A stretch of DNA of 64,000 nt from an uncultured Prevotellaceae bacterium. Its GTDB lineage: Bacteria; Bacteroidota; Bacteroidia; Bacteroidales; Bacteroidaceae. The notes under the pieces were generated by a model that had not been told where the DNA came from, did not search any database, and saw nothing but the letters and a program-made list of their open reading frames with translations. Within the stretch, counting starts at the first letter, position 1. Each line of letters starts with the position of its first letter. Shown here piece by piece: positions 1 to 8,631 of the stretch. Location of the stretch: positions 1 through 64,000 of the forward strand of contig ONKX01000006.1 in assembly GCA_900318555.1 (NCBI GenBank), in the 5' to 3' direction. The position numbers and the translations under genes were made by a program.

Positions 1-177
1 CGACTCATGATAGAGGTCAACGTCGATGTCGCGGAACAGGTCACGGGCCTCGTGGTTCCACACCCACCACATATTGTGGGCCATCTCATCCAAACACTTT
101 AGTTCTGCGGGAAGCGTAGCCTTGACGGTCAAGATCTTCCACTGCGGTTCGTTTACGTAGTCAGCTTTTATTTTCAT
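1..177 (-). CDS. glgP: Alpha-glucan (glycogen) phosphorylase, N-terminal part only
   Basis: The minus strand opens with ATG at 177 and stays open to the window edge, giving 59 residues. The segment [19 protein letters not shown] matches the N-terminal region of Bacteroidales GT35 alpha-glucan phosphorylases, where a conserved Leu-x-x-Leu-Ala-x-Asn-x-Trp-Trp pattern precedes the catalytic domain. The family releases glucose-1-phosphate from glycogen or maltodextrin in the cytoplasm. Only the start is present, so catalytic and pyridoxal-phosphate residues cannot be checked. A TAAATTTG box on the minus strand (206-213) could be its promoter, but the spacing to the nearest TTTG is short (18 bases). 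Confidence 0.8.
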   Translation of the reverse strand, partial: MKIKADYVNEPQWKILTVKATLPAELKCLDEMAHNMWWVWNHEARDLFRDIDVDLYHES

Positions 178-270
178 ATCTTTTTACAGGTTAGTTTTTG
201 GACTACAAATTTACGGATTATTTCCGAAACACAAAAGGATTTAACAATATTTTACATTCTGCGTTGCCGG

Positions 271-2061
271 TCAAAGTTTCGGTATCGAGAGGATGAACCT
301 GCATCCGTCGGTATATGCTGCGTCGAGGGTGATTTCTCCGCCTATTGAACTGGCGAGTCGCTGACTGATAGCCAGACCGAGGCCGATACCTTCCTTGAAA
401 TTGTCTGATGCCTTCTCGAAACGGCCGAAAATACGGTCCCTGTCCTCAGGATTGATACCTACACCGGTGTCCTCCACAACCAAACGTATCTGACGGACGC
501 CCTTGTCATACTCGCAACGCAGTTCGATATATCCTTTCTCCGTGAATTTCTGGGCATTATCAAACAAATGCGTCAGGATGCGGCTCACGGTGGAGGGATG
601 GGTATGCACCATGAAGTCGTCGGCAACATTGGTGGTAAATCGGGTCTCTACGCCCTCGTGGCTGTCGTCAGCCGTTGAATGCAGCAATTTGCGGCACAGA
701 TCGTTGATGGCGACATCCGTCATCTCCGAGTCGGGACGCAGGCTCTTCTCGCTCTCACTCTTCGAGAGTTCCAGCACCTCGTTGACAATGGTGGTGATGA
801 GCTCGACATTATGGGTGATGCGTTCCCGCATGTTTTTCTTCTCCTCTTCGCTCAGCTCGAGACCCGGCTGGCAAAGCACGCTGGAGAATCCTCCGATGGC
901 ATTCAGGGGCGTGCGTATCTCGTGACTCATGTTGTTGATGAATGCCGACTTCATGTGGTTCGACTCCTCGGCGCGGTCAAGGGCGACCTTCAGTTTCTTG
1001 TTCTTATCCCAGATGATGCGCGTCAGGCGACGGCGCCCCATGATATAGATAATCAGGAAGGCCACACAGATACCGATGATCCAGTTGGTGAGTCGTCTCA
1101 CCGACTTCTTATGTTCCATAGCCTCCTCGCGCGTCCTCATCAGCGACCGTCCCGTAGCCATCTGGTTATAGTGGGCATTCTGGATGAGTCCGAACACAGA
1201 ATCCATTTCGAAGATCTTGTGCTTCATGGCCAGGAGACTGTTGTCAATGTCTCCGGCACGGCTGTAGATCGTTGCAGCCACCAGCGAACTGTCCACATAC
1301 ACACGGCCCTCCTTCAGCTTGTCGATGGCTTTCTGGTAGGCACCGTCGAAGGTGAGACGGGCTATCTCCACCATATTGTCATACTGGTGATTGAATGTCG
1401 TGTCGCCTTGCAGTCGCAGTTGCTCATACTCCCGATAGGTATTCTCGAAATCCGCCTTGTCGCCATTGAGGAACAGGACATACAGTTTGATAGCCTTCGA
1501 AAGCGAGAGGTTGTCCGTGTCCTCTCTCTTCGTTGCGAGTTTTTCCGCCTGCGTGGCATATTCGATAGCCCTGGCGGGTTCCTTGATACAAAGCAGTTGG
1601 GCCAGGTCGCGCAGGGTAACCATCGTAAACTTGGGGTCGCGGTCGTCCACTTCGTTGAGCGCCTGGACGAAATACTCTTCTGCCCTGCGGGTGTCGTGCG
1701 AGGCGCGATAGATGTTTCCCATCAAGGCCGTGGCGAGGTAGTAATACTCCACGTCCTTGTTCTTCCTGGCGTCGCTATCCAGATACTGAGCCGTCACGAT
1801 GGCACGAAACAGATTTTTCTGCTTGATGTCATAGAACCCCTCGTTGGTTTTCGTCTTATAGTACGATTTCCAGTCATTCGTGCTCTTCAGATACTCTTCG
1901 AAGGCGTGCGCATGTTGGTAGAATGCGCTATCGTCGCCCTTGTCATAGAGCATACGGAACTGACGGTACATTTGCGACGCTTTCTTGCTATCCTCCGTCG
2001 CACCGAAAGAGGAAGACAGGCAGAACAGCAGGGTAGTAACCATCAAGAGAATTCTTTTCAT
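271..2061 (-). CDS. TPR-containing membrane sensor histidine kinase
   Basis: The 596-residue protein has a signal peptide (residues 1-20), an alpha-helical TPR-like sensor region (about 30-300), one membrane segment (327-340), a HisKA dimerisation domain with His380 in FINNMSHEIRTPLN, and a HATPase_c domain with N box Asn502 (FDNAQKF), G1 box DTGVGI (531-536) and G2 box GIGLGLA (558-564). It would sense a periplasmic or membrane cue and phosphorylate a separate response regulator, because no receiver domain is attached and none is encoded nearby. The reading frame extends upstream to 2229, but that extension has low-complexity His/Pro residues and no signal peptide. ATG at 2061 is chosen because it gives a clean signal peptide. 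Confidence 0.88.
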   Translation of the reverse strand: MKRILLMVTTLLFCLSSSFGATEDSKKASQMYRQFRMLYDKGDDSAFYQHAHAFEEYLKSTNDWKSYYKTKTNEGFYDIKQKNLFRAIVTAQYLDSDARKNKDVEYYYLATALMGNIYRASHDTRRAEEYFVQALNEVDDRDPKFTMVTLRDLAQLLCIKEPARAIEYATQAEKLATKREDTDNLSLSKAIKLYVLFLNGDKADFENTYREYEQLRLQGDTTFNHQYDNMVEIARLTFDGAYQKAIDKLKEGRVYVDSSLVAATIYSRAGDIDNSLLAMKHKIFEMDSVFGLIQNAHYNQMATGRSLMRTREEAMEHKKSVRRLTNWIIGICVAFLIIYIMGRRRLTRIIWDKNKKLKVALDRAEESNHMKSAFINNMSHEIRTPLNAIGGFSSVLCQPGLELSEEEKKNMRERITHNVELITTIVNEVLELSKSESEKSLRPDSEMTDVAINDLCRKLLHSTADDSHEGVETRFTTNVADDFMVHTHPSTVSRILTHLFDNAQKFTEKGYIELRCEYDKGVRQIRLVVEDTGVGINPEDRDRIFGRFEKASDNFKEGIGLGLAISQRLASSIGGEITLDAAYTDGCRFILSIPKL

Positions 2062-2226
2062 ATTTTTTCTGTTTTCGTTTTCGTTATTGTGGTCCCCGAG
2101 CACTGATTTTAAAATAATCTGTTTCAGGTGGTAACGTCGGCCATGAGGTCGCGGCGGCCAATGAGGCTGAAGATGGTGATGCGGTTGTCCTCGTTCAGGA
2201 TACATTAATGTCTGACTAATAGCGTG

Positions 2227-2234
2227 CAAAGTTA
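2227..2234 (-). promoter_or_regulatory. Promoter -7 box for the histidine kinase gene
   Basis: On the minus strand this reads TAACTTTG, matching the Bacteroidetes TAnnTTTG element. No matching TTTG was found 19-21 bases upstream. The implied leader is about 155 bases and contains the short orphan reading frame described under findings. Confidence 0.45.
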
Positions 2235-2404
2235 CAAAGAAATTATGTCAACATTACACTCTTCTCCTTAATTAATGTTAATGGAATGTGATTTTAACAA
2301 TCTATTACGGAGATACATAACGGGAACCATCCCGATATGAGCTCAAAAAAATATCGAGAAAACCAAATGTTTTCCCGATTATTTTCAACGGATTTAGCAA
2401 TTTT

Positions 2405-2812
2405 TCAGGCACAAATTCTTTGCAACTCCTGACTGATCAGGATAATCTCATCCATGATAAGACGTTCACGCTCCTTCGAGGGCTTTTTGGTACCATTGAT
2501 ATATTGAGCCATTAAACTCTGGCTGATGCCAAGACGACGGCCTACCGCAGAAGCATTCAGCTCGGGATGAGACAGGAAAATACGTGAGATTCCTGTCGGC
2601 TCCGGGTCATCATACTCAAAACTCTCGAAGCTGACATCTTCATCAAGGTCATACCAGTGTATCCCCTCGTCATCTATCTCATAGTTGGCACGCTCCTCGT
2701 CTGTGGCATTACGCAATCTCCTGTAATAGAGAAGTGACTGCCATAGTTCACGTCCATCGTCCGTCAGACCGTAAATGCGGTCGTTTGCAAACCAAATCTT
2801 AGAAATCTTCAT
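2405..2812 (-). CDS. DUF2442 plus helix-turn-helix protein
   Basis: This 135-residue protein has an N-terminal DUF2442-like domain (about 1-75: ISKIWFANDRIYGLTDDGRE, then LWQSLLYYRRLRNATDEER). A C-terminal XRE-like helix-turn-helix follows at about 85-130, with the typical pattern VGRRLGISQSLMAQYINGTK. DUF2442 proteins are common in Bacteroidales and are often encoded beside a DUF4160 gene in a toxin-antitoxin-like arrangement. No DUF4160 gene is next to this copy, so it is a stand-alone version. The helix-turn-helix suggests DNA binding, possibly of its own promoter. The function is inferred only. Confidence 0.75.
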   Translation of the reverse strand: MKISKIWFANDRIYGLTDDGRELWQSLLYYRRLRNATDEERANYEIDDEGIHWYDLDEDVSFESFEYDDPEPTGISRIFLSHPELNASAVGRRLGISQSLMAQYINGTKKPSKERERLIMDEIILISQELQRICA

Positions 2813-2900
2813 TTTTCACACTCCCTCCAAAATATTCATTCCATTTCAAACATTCTTAATATCTCTGGCATAATCTTATTGTTTTATTTGTTTTCTGCTG

Positions 2901-2932
2901 CAAAGATAGTGCAAACCGAACGAAAAACCAAA
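2901..2932 (-). promoter_or_regulatory. Bacteroidetes-type promoter for the DUF2442/HTH gene
   Basis: Read on the minus strand: TTTG (2932-2929), 20 bases, TATCTTTG (2908-2901). This is a full match to the -33/-7 consensus of the Bacteroidetes primary sigma factor. The predicted leader is about 80 bases. Confidence 0.8.
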
Positions 2933-3071
2933 TTTATTTGAGTTTTTCTGAGGTGCAGCCTATTTTCTCCAAAAGGAGAAATATAGGTAATATTTTCATA
3001 ACCTCCAAATTTTATCCCACTTTTTTATCCTTCTTCCCCCTACACAGGAGGATAAGAGAGGGTCTCGGACG

Positions 3072-3110
3072 AAAAAACGGAAGCCGCGATTGGACTTCCG
3101 TTTCCTGTTT
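3072..3110 (+). terminator. Terminator-like hairpin with no obvious upstream gene
   Basis: Arms AAACGGAAGCC and GGACTTCCGTTT pair with one bulged A and are flanked by A and T runs, so the structure could act on either strand. No convincing coding sequence lies within 140 bases on the plus strand. It may end a short non-coding transcript from around 2940, or be a relic of a lost gene. Confidence 0.5.
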
Positions 3111-3206
3111 TATTCTTTAAAAAGTGCACAAAAGATGTAAAACGCTTACTTAAACAACCCAAAAACAAGCAAAATCGCTTGTTACGCTAACCTTTTTGGC
3201 TAAAAA

Positions 3207-3238
3207 TTTGGTTATTACAATAAGTTTGCGTATATTTG
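3207..3238 (+). promoter_or_regulatory. Bacteroidetes-type promoter for the AAA/DUF4143 gene
   Basis: TTTG (3207-3210), 20 bases, TATATTTG (3231-3238) is a full consensus match. The predicted transcript start is only about 12 bases before ATG 3257, which rules out the upstream alternative starts of this frame. Confidence 0.85.
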
Positions 3239-3256
3239 CACGCAAAAATAATTATT

Positions 3257-4453
3257 ATGGAGACCCTTTTAAAGAAACATCGCATATTGATATCGCAGAC
3301 GAACACTGGTATCGTCCGCGAAATCATGAAGTCTGTGAACTGGGAGAAGCAGCTTGTATCCATACGTGGTTCGCGAGGCGTAGGCAAGACAACGCTGATG
3401 AGACAGTATATCAAGCAGAAGTTTGGGGTGAATGCTGGCGAGGCGTTATATTGCCTGATGGACAGCATGTACTTTGCTAGTCATACGCTGATGGAAGTGG
3501 CTGAGCGGTTCCACCTGATGGGAGGCAAGCACCTATTCCTCGACGAAGTGCATAAATATCCCACATGGAGCAAGGAACTGAAAGAGATCATCGACCTGTG
3601 GCCCGATATGAAGATTACCTTTACAGGCTCGTCGCTACTACAAATCCTGAATGCCGATGCCGATCTGTCGCGCAGGGTGCTGAACTACGATATGGCTGGA
3701 CTATCGTTCAGAGAGTATCTACGTTTCTATAAGAACATCGAACTGCCTGTACATACGCTGCAGGAGGTGCTGGAGGATGCCGATGCTGTTTGCGACGAGG
3801 TGTGCAAGGTGTGTCATCCTCAACCCTTGTTTGAGGAGTATCTGCGTGCAGGCTACTATCCCTTCTACGATGGCGACGAACAGGAGTACTACAGTCGCAT
3901 AGAGAATGTGGTAAGCTTTATCATCGACCAGGAGATGACGCAATTCTGTGGTGTTGATCCTGCCTACACACGCAAACTCAAGGCAATGATGCTGTTTCTA
4001 GCCAATAATGTGCCTTACGATGTGAATATAGCCAAACTGGCATCGTATCTGGAACTGAACAAAAATACGGTGCTGAGCTATCTGTCGAGTATGCAGAGGG
4101 CTGAACTGCTGCATCTGCTGTATGCGGACAATAAGTCGGTGACCAAGATGCAAAAGCCTGACAAGATATATGTGCACAATCCCAATATGCTCTGCGCGCT
4201 GAGCTCGAATCTGAATGTAGGCACCCAGCGAGAGTGCTTTGTGGTCAACCAACTGTCGGTAGGTCATACCGTTGAGTATGGTAAAACACAGGGTGACTTC
4301 TTGATTGACGGCAAGATAACGGTAGAAGTGGGCGGCCAAGATAAATCGTTCGACCAGATAGCAGACATTCCAAACTCATACATTCTAGCAGACTCGATGG
4401 AATTCCCCGTTGGCAAGAAGCTGCCCCTCTGGGTGGTAGGTCTGCTGTATTGA
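3257..4453 (+). CDS. AAA-family ATPase with DUF4143 domain
   Basis: This 398-residue protein has Walker A at about 38-46 (GSRGVGKTT) and Walker B at about 93-99 (LFLDEVH), followed by a C-terminal DUF4143 domain (about 200-398) that includes a winged-helix-like section and ends with a nuclease-like fold segment (VEYGKTQGDFLIDGKITVEV). Such AAA_14/DUF4143 ATPases are abundant in Bacteroidales, usually as single genes, and their cellular role is not established. The start at 3257 is fixed by the promoter just upstream. It is monocistronic and convergent with the downstream operon. The 93 bases between them hold only a short AAGCCGGCTT palindrome. Confidence 0.88.
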   Translation: METLLKKHRILISQTNTGIVREIMKSVNWEKQLVSIRGSRGVGKTTLMRQYIKQKFGVNAGEALYCLMDSMYFASHTLMEVAERFHLMGGKHLFLDEVHKYPTWSKELKEIIDLWPDMKITFTGSSLLQILNADADLSRRVLNYDMAGLSFREYLRFYKNIELPVHTLQEVLEDADAVCDEVCKVCHPQPLFEEYLRAGYYPFYDGDEQEYYSRIENVVSFIIDQEMTQFCGVDPAYTRKLKAMMLFLANNVPYDVNIAKLASYLELNKNTVLSYLSSMQRAELLHLLYADNKSVTKMQKPDKIYVHNPNMLCALSSNLNVGTQRECFVVNQLSVGHTVEYGKTQGDFLIDGKITVEVGGQDKSFDQIADIPNSYILADSMEFPVGKKLPLWVVGLLY

Positions 4454-4546
4454 ATGTACCTGGCGTCAGCGAGGAGAAGCATCAGTTGGCCTAAAAAGCC
4501 GGCTTAAGGGCGTTTGCACCGACTATGTATTCCTGACAGGTTTCTC

Positions 4547-5638
4547 TTACTTGAAGGTGAAGTCGGTCTTTTCCACGCTGTAGCCGTAGATGGTCTTGAA
4601 GTCATTCTTCATGGAGATGATGGTGTAGCCGGCCTCGCGCCATTTCGCCTCACGACGGGCACCCTCTGCAAGGTCGGCATGGTCGCGGGCATCGTCATCA
4701 GCCACGAGCATGAAGGTGGCGGTGCGGTACTTCGGATTGCTCATACAGTAGTTGTGCATGGCACAGTCGCCGCTGCTGTTGCCGAACGACAATACGGGCT
4801 GCTTGCCAATCTCCTGACTGATCTGCCGCACCTTGTTGGTCTTCAGATTCTTGATGATCAGGCTGTCGGTGCGCACCAGATACTCATCCGTGCCCATGGT
4901 GTAGTCGACACCGACGTTATCGCCCTGCTTGTTGGAGCTGAGGCATACATCCATGCCAATGACGCGGTTGGGCTCGATACCCAGCGATTCGACTAGCGAG
5001 CGGCAGATGAAACGGTCGGAACCAGAGACGACGTAATAGGTGAAGCCGTTGTCCTTCAGATAGTCGAACACCTCCAGCATGGGCTTGTAGAAGCTCTCGG
5101 CGTAGGTCATCCCCTTGAAGCCGTTGGCCGGCGTGGCGGCATAGGCCTTCACGTAGGTGTCGAACTCTTTGAGCGTCATGCCGGCATAGGCCTTGGCGGC
5201 GGCATAGGCGTGAATCATGTCGAAATGGTCGGGCAGTTTCGTGCCGTTGCGCACGAAGTCGCGGATGTTCTGTGCTGCCTGGCGCACATCGTCGGGAGCC
5301 TTGTCCTTGTACGTGGGGTCGTCCAAGGCTCTGTATTCCAACAGGTTGTACTCAAAGTAGGTGGGGTAGAGCTCGCCGATGAACGTGCCGTCCATGTCGA
5401 ACGTGGCGATGCGGTCCTCCTCCTTGATGTAGTTGCTGGAGTTCGGGTTAGTTACGTCCTCGACATACGTCTTCAACGTCCTCAGGGCCTCGCAGTCGTT
5501 CCACAGGGTGAAATACTCTTTCGGTGTTGGTGGTGTTACCGATTTCTTATCATCATCCTTGCTGCACGATGTCAGCAATGGGCCCTGTGCCACCACGCAC
5601 ATCAGGGCGAGAATAAGGAAAAAATGCTTTTTCATCAT
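4547..5638 (-). CDS. HAD-superfamily phosphatase, lipoprotein
   Basis: The 363-residue protein starts with a lipoprotein signal (LLTSC, Cys25), so it is probably anchored outside the inner membrane. HAD motif I is FDMDGTF (Asp81 and Asp83), motif II lies in VVSGSDRF, and motif IV resembles FGNSSGDCAMHNY. The order and spacing fit haloacid-dehalogenase-like acid phosphatases related to phosphoserine phosphatase. The substrate is unknown. It is the last gene of the operon that starts at 11971 (27-base gap from the PD40 gene), so it may act on a product of that system or be a passenger. Confidence 0.83.
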   Translation of the reverse strand: MMKKHFFLILALMCVVAQGPLLTSCSKDDDKKSVTPPTPKEYFTLWNDCEALRTLKTYVEDVTNPNSSNYIKEEDRIATFDMDGTFIGELYPTYFEYNLLEYRALDDPTYKDKAPDDVRQAAQNIRDFVRNGTKLPDHFDMIHAYAAAKAYAGMTLKEFDTYVKAYAATPANGFKGMTYAESFYKPMLEVFDYLKDNGFTYYVVSGSDRFICRSLVESLGIEPNRVIGMDVCLSSNKQGDNVGVDYTMGTDEYLVRTDSLIIKNLKTNKVRQISQEIGKQPVLSFGNSSGDCAMHNYCMSNPKYRTATFMLVADDDARDHADLAEGARREAKWREAGYTIISMKNDFKTIYGYSVEKTDFTFK

Positions 5639-5665
5639 ACTTTTGTTTTCGTTATCGTTTTCGTT

Positions 5666-7192
5666 TTACTTACGTACATTGAAGGGTGTACGGGCGGGAC
5701 TATTGATGATGCGGGCGGCGTTGCGGCCGTCGAAACGCGTGGGGGCAATGATGAATTCTGGGACGTTGAAGGACAGAAAGCGGTCGCGATAGAACTGGCG
5801 GGGATTGCGCTGAGGCAACATAAAGGCCTTGCTGACGCGGCCGTCGGCGCGGACGTGACAGAAATAAGGACGGGTGAAGAGTCCGTCGTCGCGGCGGGAA
5901 CTGACGACGAGCCAGCGGGAGTTGGTGCTCCAGTTGTGGAACGATTCCGTGTCGTCGGAGTTGGCGGCGGTCATAGAACGGCTCTCGCCGGTAGTGAGGT
6001 CGAGCAGATGGAGGTCGGCCTCGTGGTGCCAGATGCTGAACTGTCCGTAGTCGGAGAGCGTGTAGCAGAGGAACCGACCGTCGTAGGAGGGGCGGGGGAA
6101 GGAAATGGATTTATGTTGTGCCGCGGCATCGATGATGGTCTCGATATGGTCGCCGAAGGTCCCTGTAGCGGGGTCGAACGCGATGCGGCAGAGGTTATAG
6201 CGGATGGAGTCAAGACCCACTCCCGGCCCCTCCCTGTCGAGGGCGGGGGGAATGGCGCGGGCGGCACAGAAATAAAGCGAACGTCCGTCGGCCGAGAAGA
6301 CGGGGAAGGTCTCGTAGATGGAGTCCTGTTTGAGCAGGGACGAGAGGATGAGCTCGTTTTTCTCGACGTCGTAAACCTGAACGTCGGAGGCTTCATCGAA
6401 CACTTCGATGCGGTTGGGGTCAGCACTATGGAAGAGCTGACGCGTGGTGTTGGTGGAATAGGCGATATAGCGGCCCGAGGGATGCCAGTAGGGATAGACG
6501 CAGAGACCGAGGGTCTGGTCGGTTTTGGTTTCGTAAGCGTCGAGAGAACCATATTGACCTTCGACCTTTGACCTTTGACCATTATGTCGCAGCAGGGTGG
6601 CACCATGCGGGCCACGGATATGCAAACTCATGTCGGCGGGGTTACCGCGGTTGAAGCTGTGGCAGTTGACGCAACCCTCGAACTGGGTGTTTTCAATGAG
6701 TGCACGCTCGTCGAATGAGGAGAGGTCGCGTTCGTAGATGCCCATCTTGCTCCAGACCTCGTAACCCGGTGCAATGAGGCGGTAGCAGAGGCCGTAGTCG
6801 ATGCTGTCGGGGCTGACGTAGAGGGCGAAGGGACGGTAGGTGTGCCAGCCGTCGTCGTATTTGGCCGAGACGGTGACGGTGAGCGAGTCGCCGCGATTAT
6901 CGCCAAGTAACGTGTGCCAGTCGTCAAGGTCGAAATCGACGGCATCGTCGCCCTGGCTGTGCAGCTCGTGGCCGTGGCGGTCGGTAATGACGGCATCGAT
7001 GCGCAGGGCCGTCTCGTCGGTCATGCTGAAATTGAGTGGGGCGATATTGACGGGTATGGTGACACCGATGTAGTCGGGGTAGATATCGGGCTGTGCGGTC
7101 TCCTGCTTCGCGTCGCTCACAGTCTCTGTGCAAGCGGCGAACAGCCAACAGCCAATAGCCAATAGCCAACATCTATATAGAATCTTTCTCAT
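5666..7192 (-). CDS. PD40/TolB-like lipoprotein with CxxCH motif (copy 2)
   Basis: The 508-residue protein has a lipoprotein-like signal (LFAAC, Cys21). A conserved N-terminal block follows (IYPDYIGVTIPVNIAPLNF), then a heme-binding-type motif CVNCH at 174-178, and a C-terminal half with PD40/TolB propeller repeats (for example YPYWHPSGRYIAYSTN). It is a paralogue of the product of 8603-10114, with the same order of motifs. The signal peptide itself contains a heptamer repeat (7139-7172). A second repeat-coded insertion (residues about 205-214, RSKVEGQ) is absent from the paralogue. It overlaps the upstream gene by 4 bases (ATGA). I infer a surface or periplasmic redox or binding role; no named function is known to me. 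Confidence 0.8.
   Translation of the reverse strand: MRKILYRCWLLAIGCWLFAACTETVSDAKQETAQPDIYPDYIGVTIPVNIAPLNFSMTDETALRIDAVITDRHGHELHSQGDDAVDFDLDDWHTLLGDNRGDSLTVTVSAKYDDGWHTYRPFALYVSPDSIDYGLCYRLIAPGYEVWSKMGIYERDLSSFDERALIENTQFEGCVNCHSFNRGNPADMSLHIRGPHGATLLRHNGQRSKVEGQYGSLDAYETKTDQTLGLCVYPYWHPSGRYIAYSTNTTRQLFHSADPNRIEVFDEASDVQVYDVEKNELILSSLLKQDSIYETFPVFSADGRSLYFCAARAIPPALDREGPGVGLDSIRYNLCRIAFDPATGTFGDHIETIIDAAAQHKSISFPRPSYDGRFLCYTLSDYGQFSIWHHEADLHLLDLTTGESRSMTAANSDDTESFHNWSTNSRWLVVSSRRDDGLFTRPYFCHVRADGRVSKAFMLPQRNPRQFYRDRFLSFNVPEFIIAPTRFDGRNAARIINSPARTPFNVRK
6555..6590. repeat. Heptamer repeat inside the PD40 gene
   Basis: The unit is GACCTTT/GACCTTC on the plus strand, about five imperfect units. 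It encodes a RSKVEGQ-type peptide on the minus strand, in frame. The paralogous gene lacks the matching residues. Confidence 0.8.
7139..7172. repeat. Heptamer repeat inside a signal peptide
   Basis: The unit is AGCCAAT with AGCCAAC variants on the plus strand. It encodes the hydrophobic part (LLAIGCWLF) of the PD40 protein's signal peptide. Confidence 0.75.
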
Positions 7193-8631
7193 TGCTTAGT
7201 GGACATGAATTGATTATAGCGTTCGCGGTCGCCCGTTAGTATATAGTAGGCCAACAGATATTGATAGGCCATACGATTGTCTTGGTTGCGGGAATAGAGA
7301 CTTTCGAGCATCTCGGGGGTCGTATGGTCGCTGAAGTAGCTGTCATCCTTGTAGTTCCACTGACGCAGACGCCCGTATTCGGGATGACGGGCAATGGCCT
7401 CTTCATTACCCAACAGTGGGAGGGTCTCGTTGGCCCAGTCACGATAGAAGATGGTCTTTTGCAGGGCCATGAGGTATTTGCGAGCCACGGCGTACTGGCC
7501 GTTGATGAGGTTGGTCTCTGCCAGTCGTTTGTAGCAGCGACCGCTTTTCTGGAAGTCGAGAATGGCCTCCTGAGCCTCGAAGACCGTGCGTTGGGCGACA
7601 TTGATCATACCCAGCTGATAGAAGGCTTCAGCGGTGGGCAGAGGGCTCGTAGCGTCTTCCTTGACGTCGGGCAGCAGACCAGCAATGCCGTTCTGGTTGA
7701 AATTGCCCATTTGTTCCAGCAACATACCGTTCATCGCCAAGGCCAGATTCTGTACCGTCACACCGATTTGGTTGTTGGGCTTCTCGGCACTGATGGTCTG
7801 AAGAATGCGGTTCCACTGCTGGTGGCGCGCCATGAAGTCGTATTGCATCACCTTCTCGGCCTTGAAATTAGCATTTTTCCAGACAAGTGAGCCCATGATG
7901 GCTGCAACGAGCACAAAAGAGAGGTAAGAGGTGAGAGGTGAGAGGTGAGAGAAATGTACCTGACGACGACGGATTAGGGAATTCAACCCGAAAATCACCC
8001 AAATAGACAGTGCTGCACCCCACAGGAGCCACGGGAATACGGTGGGATAGCGGTGGTAGTGTATGCCGGCCCAAAGACCGTCGATGGGTATTGGGAAACA
8101 TACCGGGCCTACCAGAAAGTAGAGTAGGGGAATGGCGGCGATAAGCAGTATGCGGCGCGTCCAACCTTTTGACAATGATACGATAGCCCAAGCAGCGAGC
8201 AGAGTGAGCAGGACTGCCCAGACGCCACTCATTAGGGCATTTTCGTCGAGCAGATAGAGCCACAGCAGGAAAGAGGGCACAAAGGTTAGGCCGTAGGCCA
8301 ATTGACAATTGACAGTTGACAATTCTCTCTTTGAGAGTGTGGCGTTGCAATGACAATTAAGAAGTCGGAGGGTTAGGAGTTGTATCGCCGAGAGCAGAAT
8401 GGCGATGATGGCAGCGCCTACCCAGGCATAGAGGAAAAACTGCGTACAGAAGCGTCCGAGCAGGTCGGCAACGCCTCCGGGCTGCCGGATTATCTCCCAC
8501 ACGTAGGTGTTGTCGAAGAGGAACAGCTGAAACTGCTCTTGAAAATGCAGATGATGCGGATAGGCCAGTCCGAAAAAGAGCAGGACAGCCACACCGAACA
8601 GACTACTTATCAAACACTTTACTGAATTCAT
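7189..8631 (-). CDS. DUF6057-like multi-membrane protein (copy 2)
   Basis: The N-terminal half has about nine or ten hydrophobic segments (residues about 10-260). A soluble helical C-terminal half follows that looks TPR-like (for example AFYQLGMINVAQRTVFEAQE). The whole layout matches the product of 10121-11971. I recognise it as the Bacteroidales family called DUF6057, whose function is unknown. ATG at 8631 is preferred over a GTG two codons upstream. The gene overlaps the end of 8603-10114 and shares ATGA with the next gene, so translation is probably coupled. Two heptamer-repeat insertions are visible (LSTVNCQL near the first third, LSPLTSYL in a loop near the middle). Confidence 0.72.
   Translation of the reverse strand: MNSVKCLISSLFGVAVLLFFGLAYPHHLHFQEQFQLFLFDNTYVWEIIRQPGGVADLLGRFCTQFFLYAWVGAAIIAILLSAIQLLTLRLLNCHCNATLSKRELSTVNCQLAYGLTFVPSFLLWLYLLDENALMSGVWAVLLTLLAAWAIVSLSKGWTRRILLIAAIPLLYFLVGPVCFPIPIDGLWAGIHYHRYPTVFPWLLWGAALSIWVIFGLNSLIRRRQVHFSHLSPLTSYLSFVLVAAIMGSLVWKNANFKAEKVMQYDFMARHQQWNRILQTISAEKPNNQIGVTVQNLALAMNGMLLEQMGNFNQNGIAGLLPDVKEDATSPLPTAEAFYQLGMINVAQRTVFEAQEAILDFQKSGRCYKRLAETNLINGQYAVARKYLMALQKTIFYRDWANETLPLLGNEEAIARHPEYGRLRQWNYKDDSYFSDHTTPEMLESLYSRNQDNRMAYQYLLAYYILTGDRERYNQFMSTKQ
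7919..7951. repeat. Heptamer repeat inside the DUF6057-like gene
   Basis: The unit is GAGAGGT with a GTAAGAG variant, in frame in a predicted loop between membrane segments. Confidence 0.75.
8299..8325. repeat. Heptamer repeat inside the DUF6057-like gene
   Basis: The unit is ATTGACA with an AGTTGAC variant. It is in frame and encodes ELSTVNCQL on the minus strand. Confidence 0.75.

Noticed and set aside
679..2106. 475-codon plus-strand frame opposite the histidine kinase
   Set aside because: It is an exact shadow of a well-supported gene; the product has no domain or signal and codon use follows the opposite strand.
2938..3120. 60-codon plus-strand frame
   Set aside because: Phe/Ser/Arg-rich, no homology recognised, and it runs into the hairpin; not supported as a gene.
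5210..6571. 453-codon plus-strand frame opposite the phosphatase and PD40 genes
   Set aside because: It spans two real genes on the other strand and has only Val/Gly/Glu-rich low-complexity sequence.
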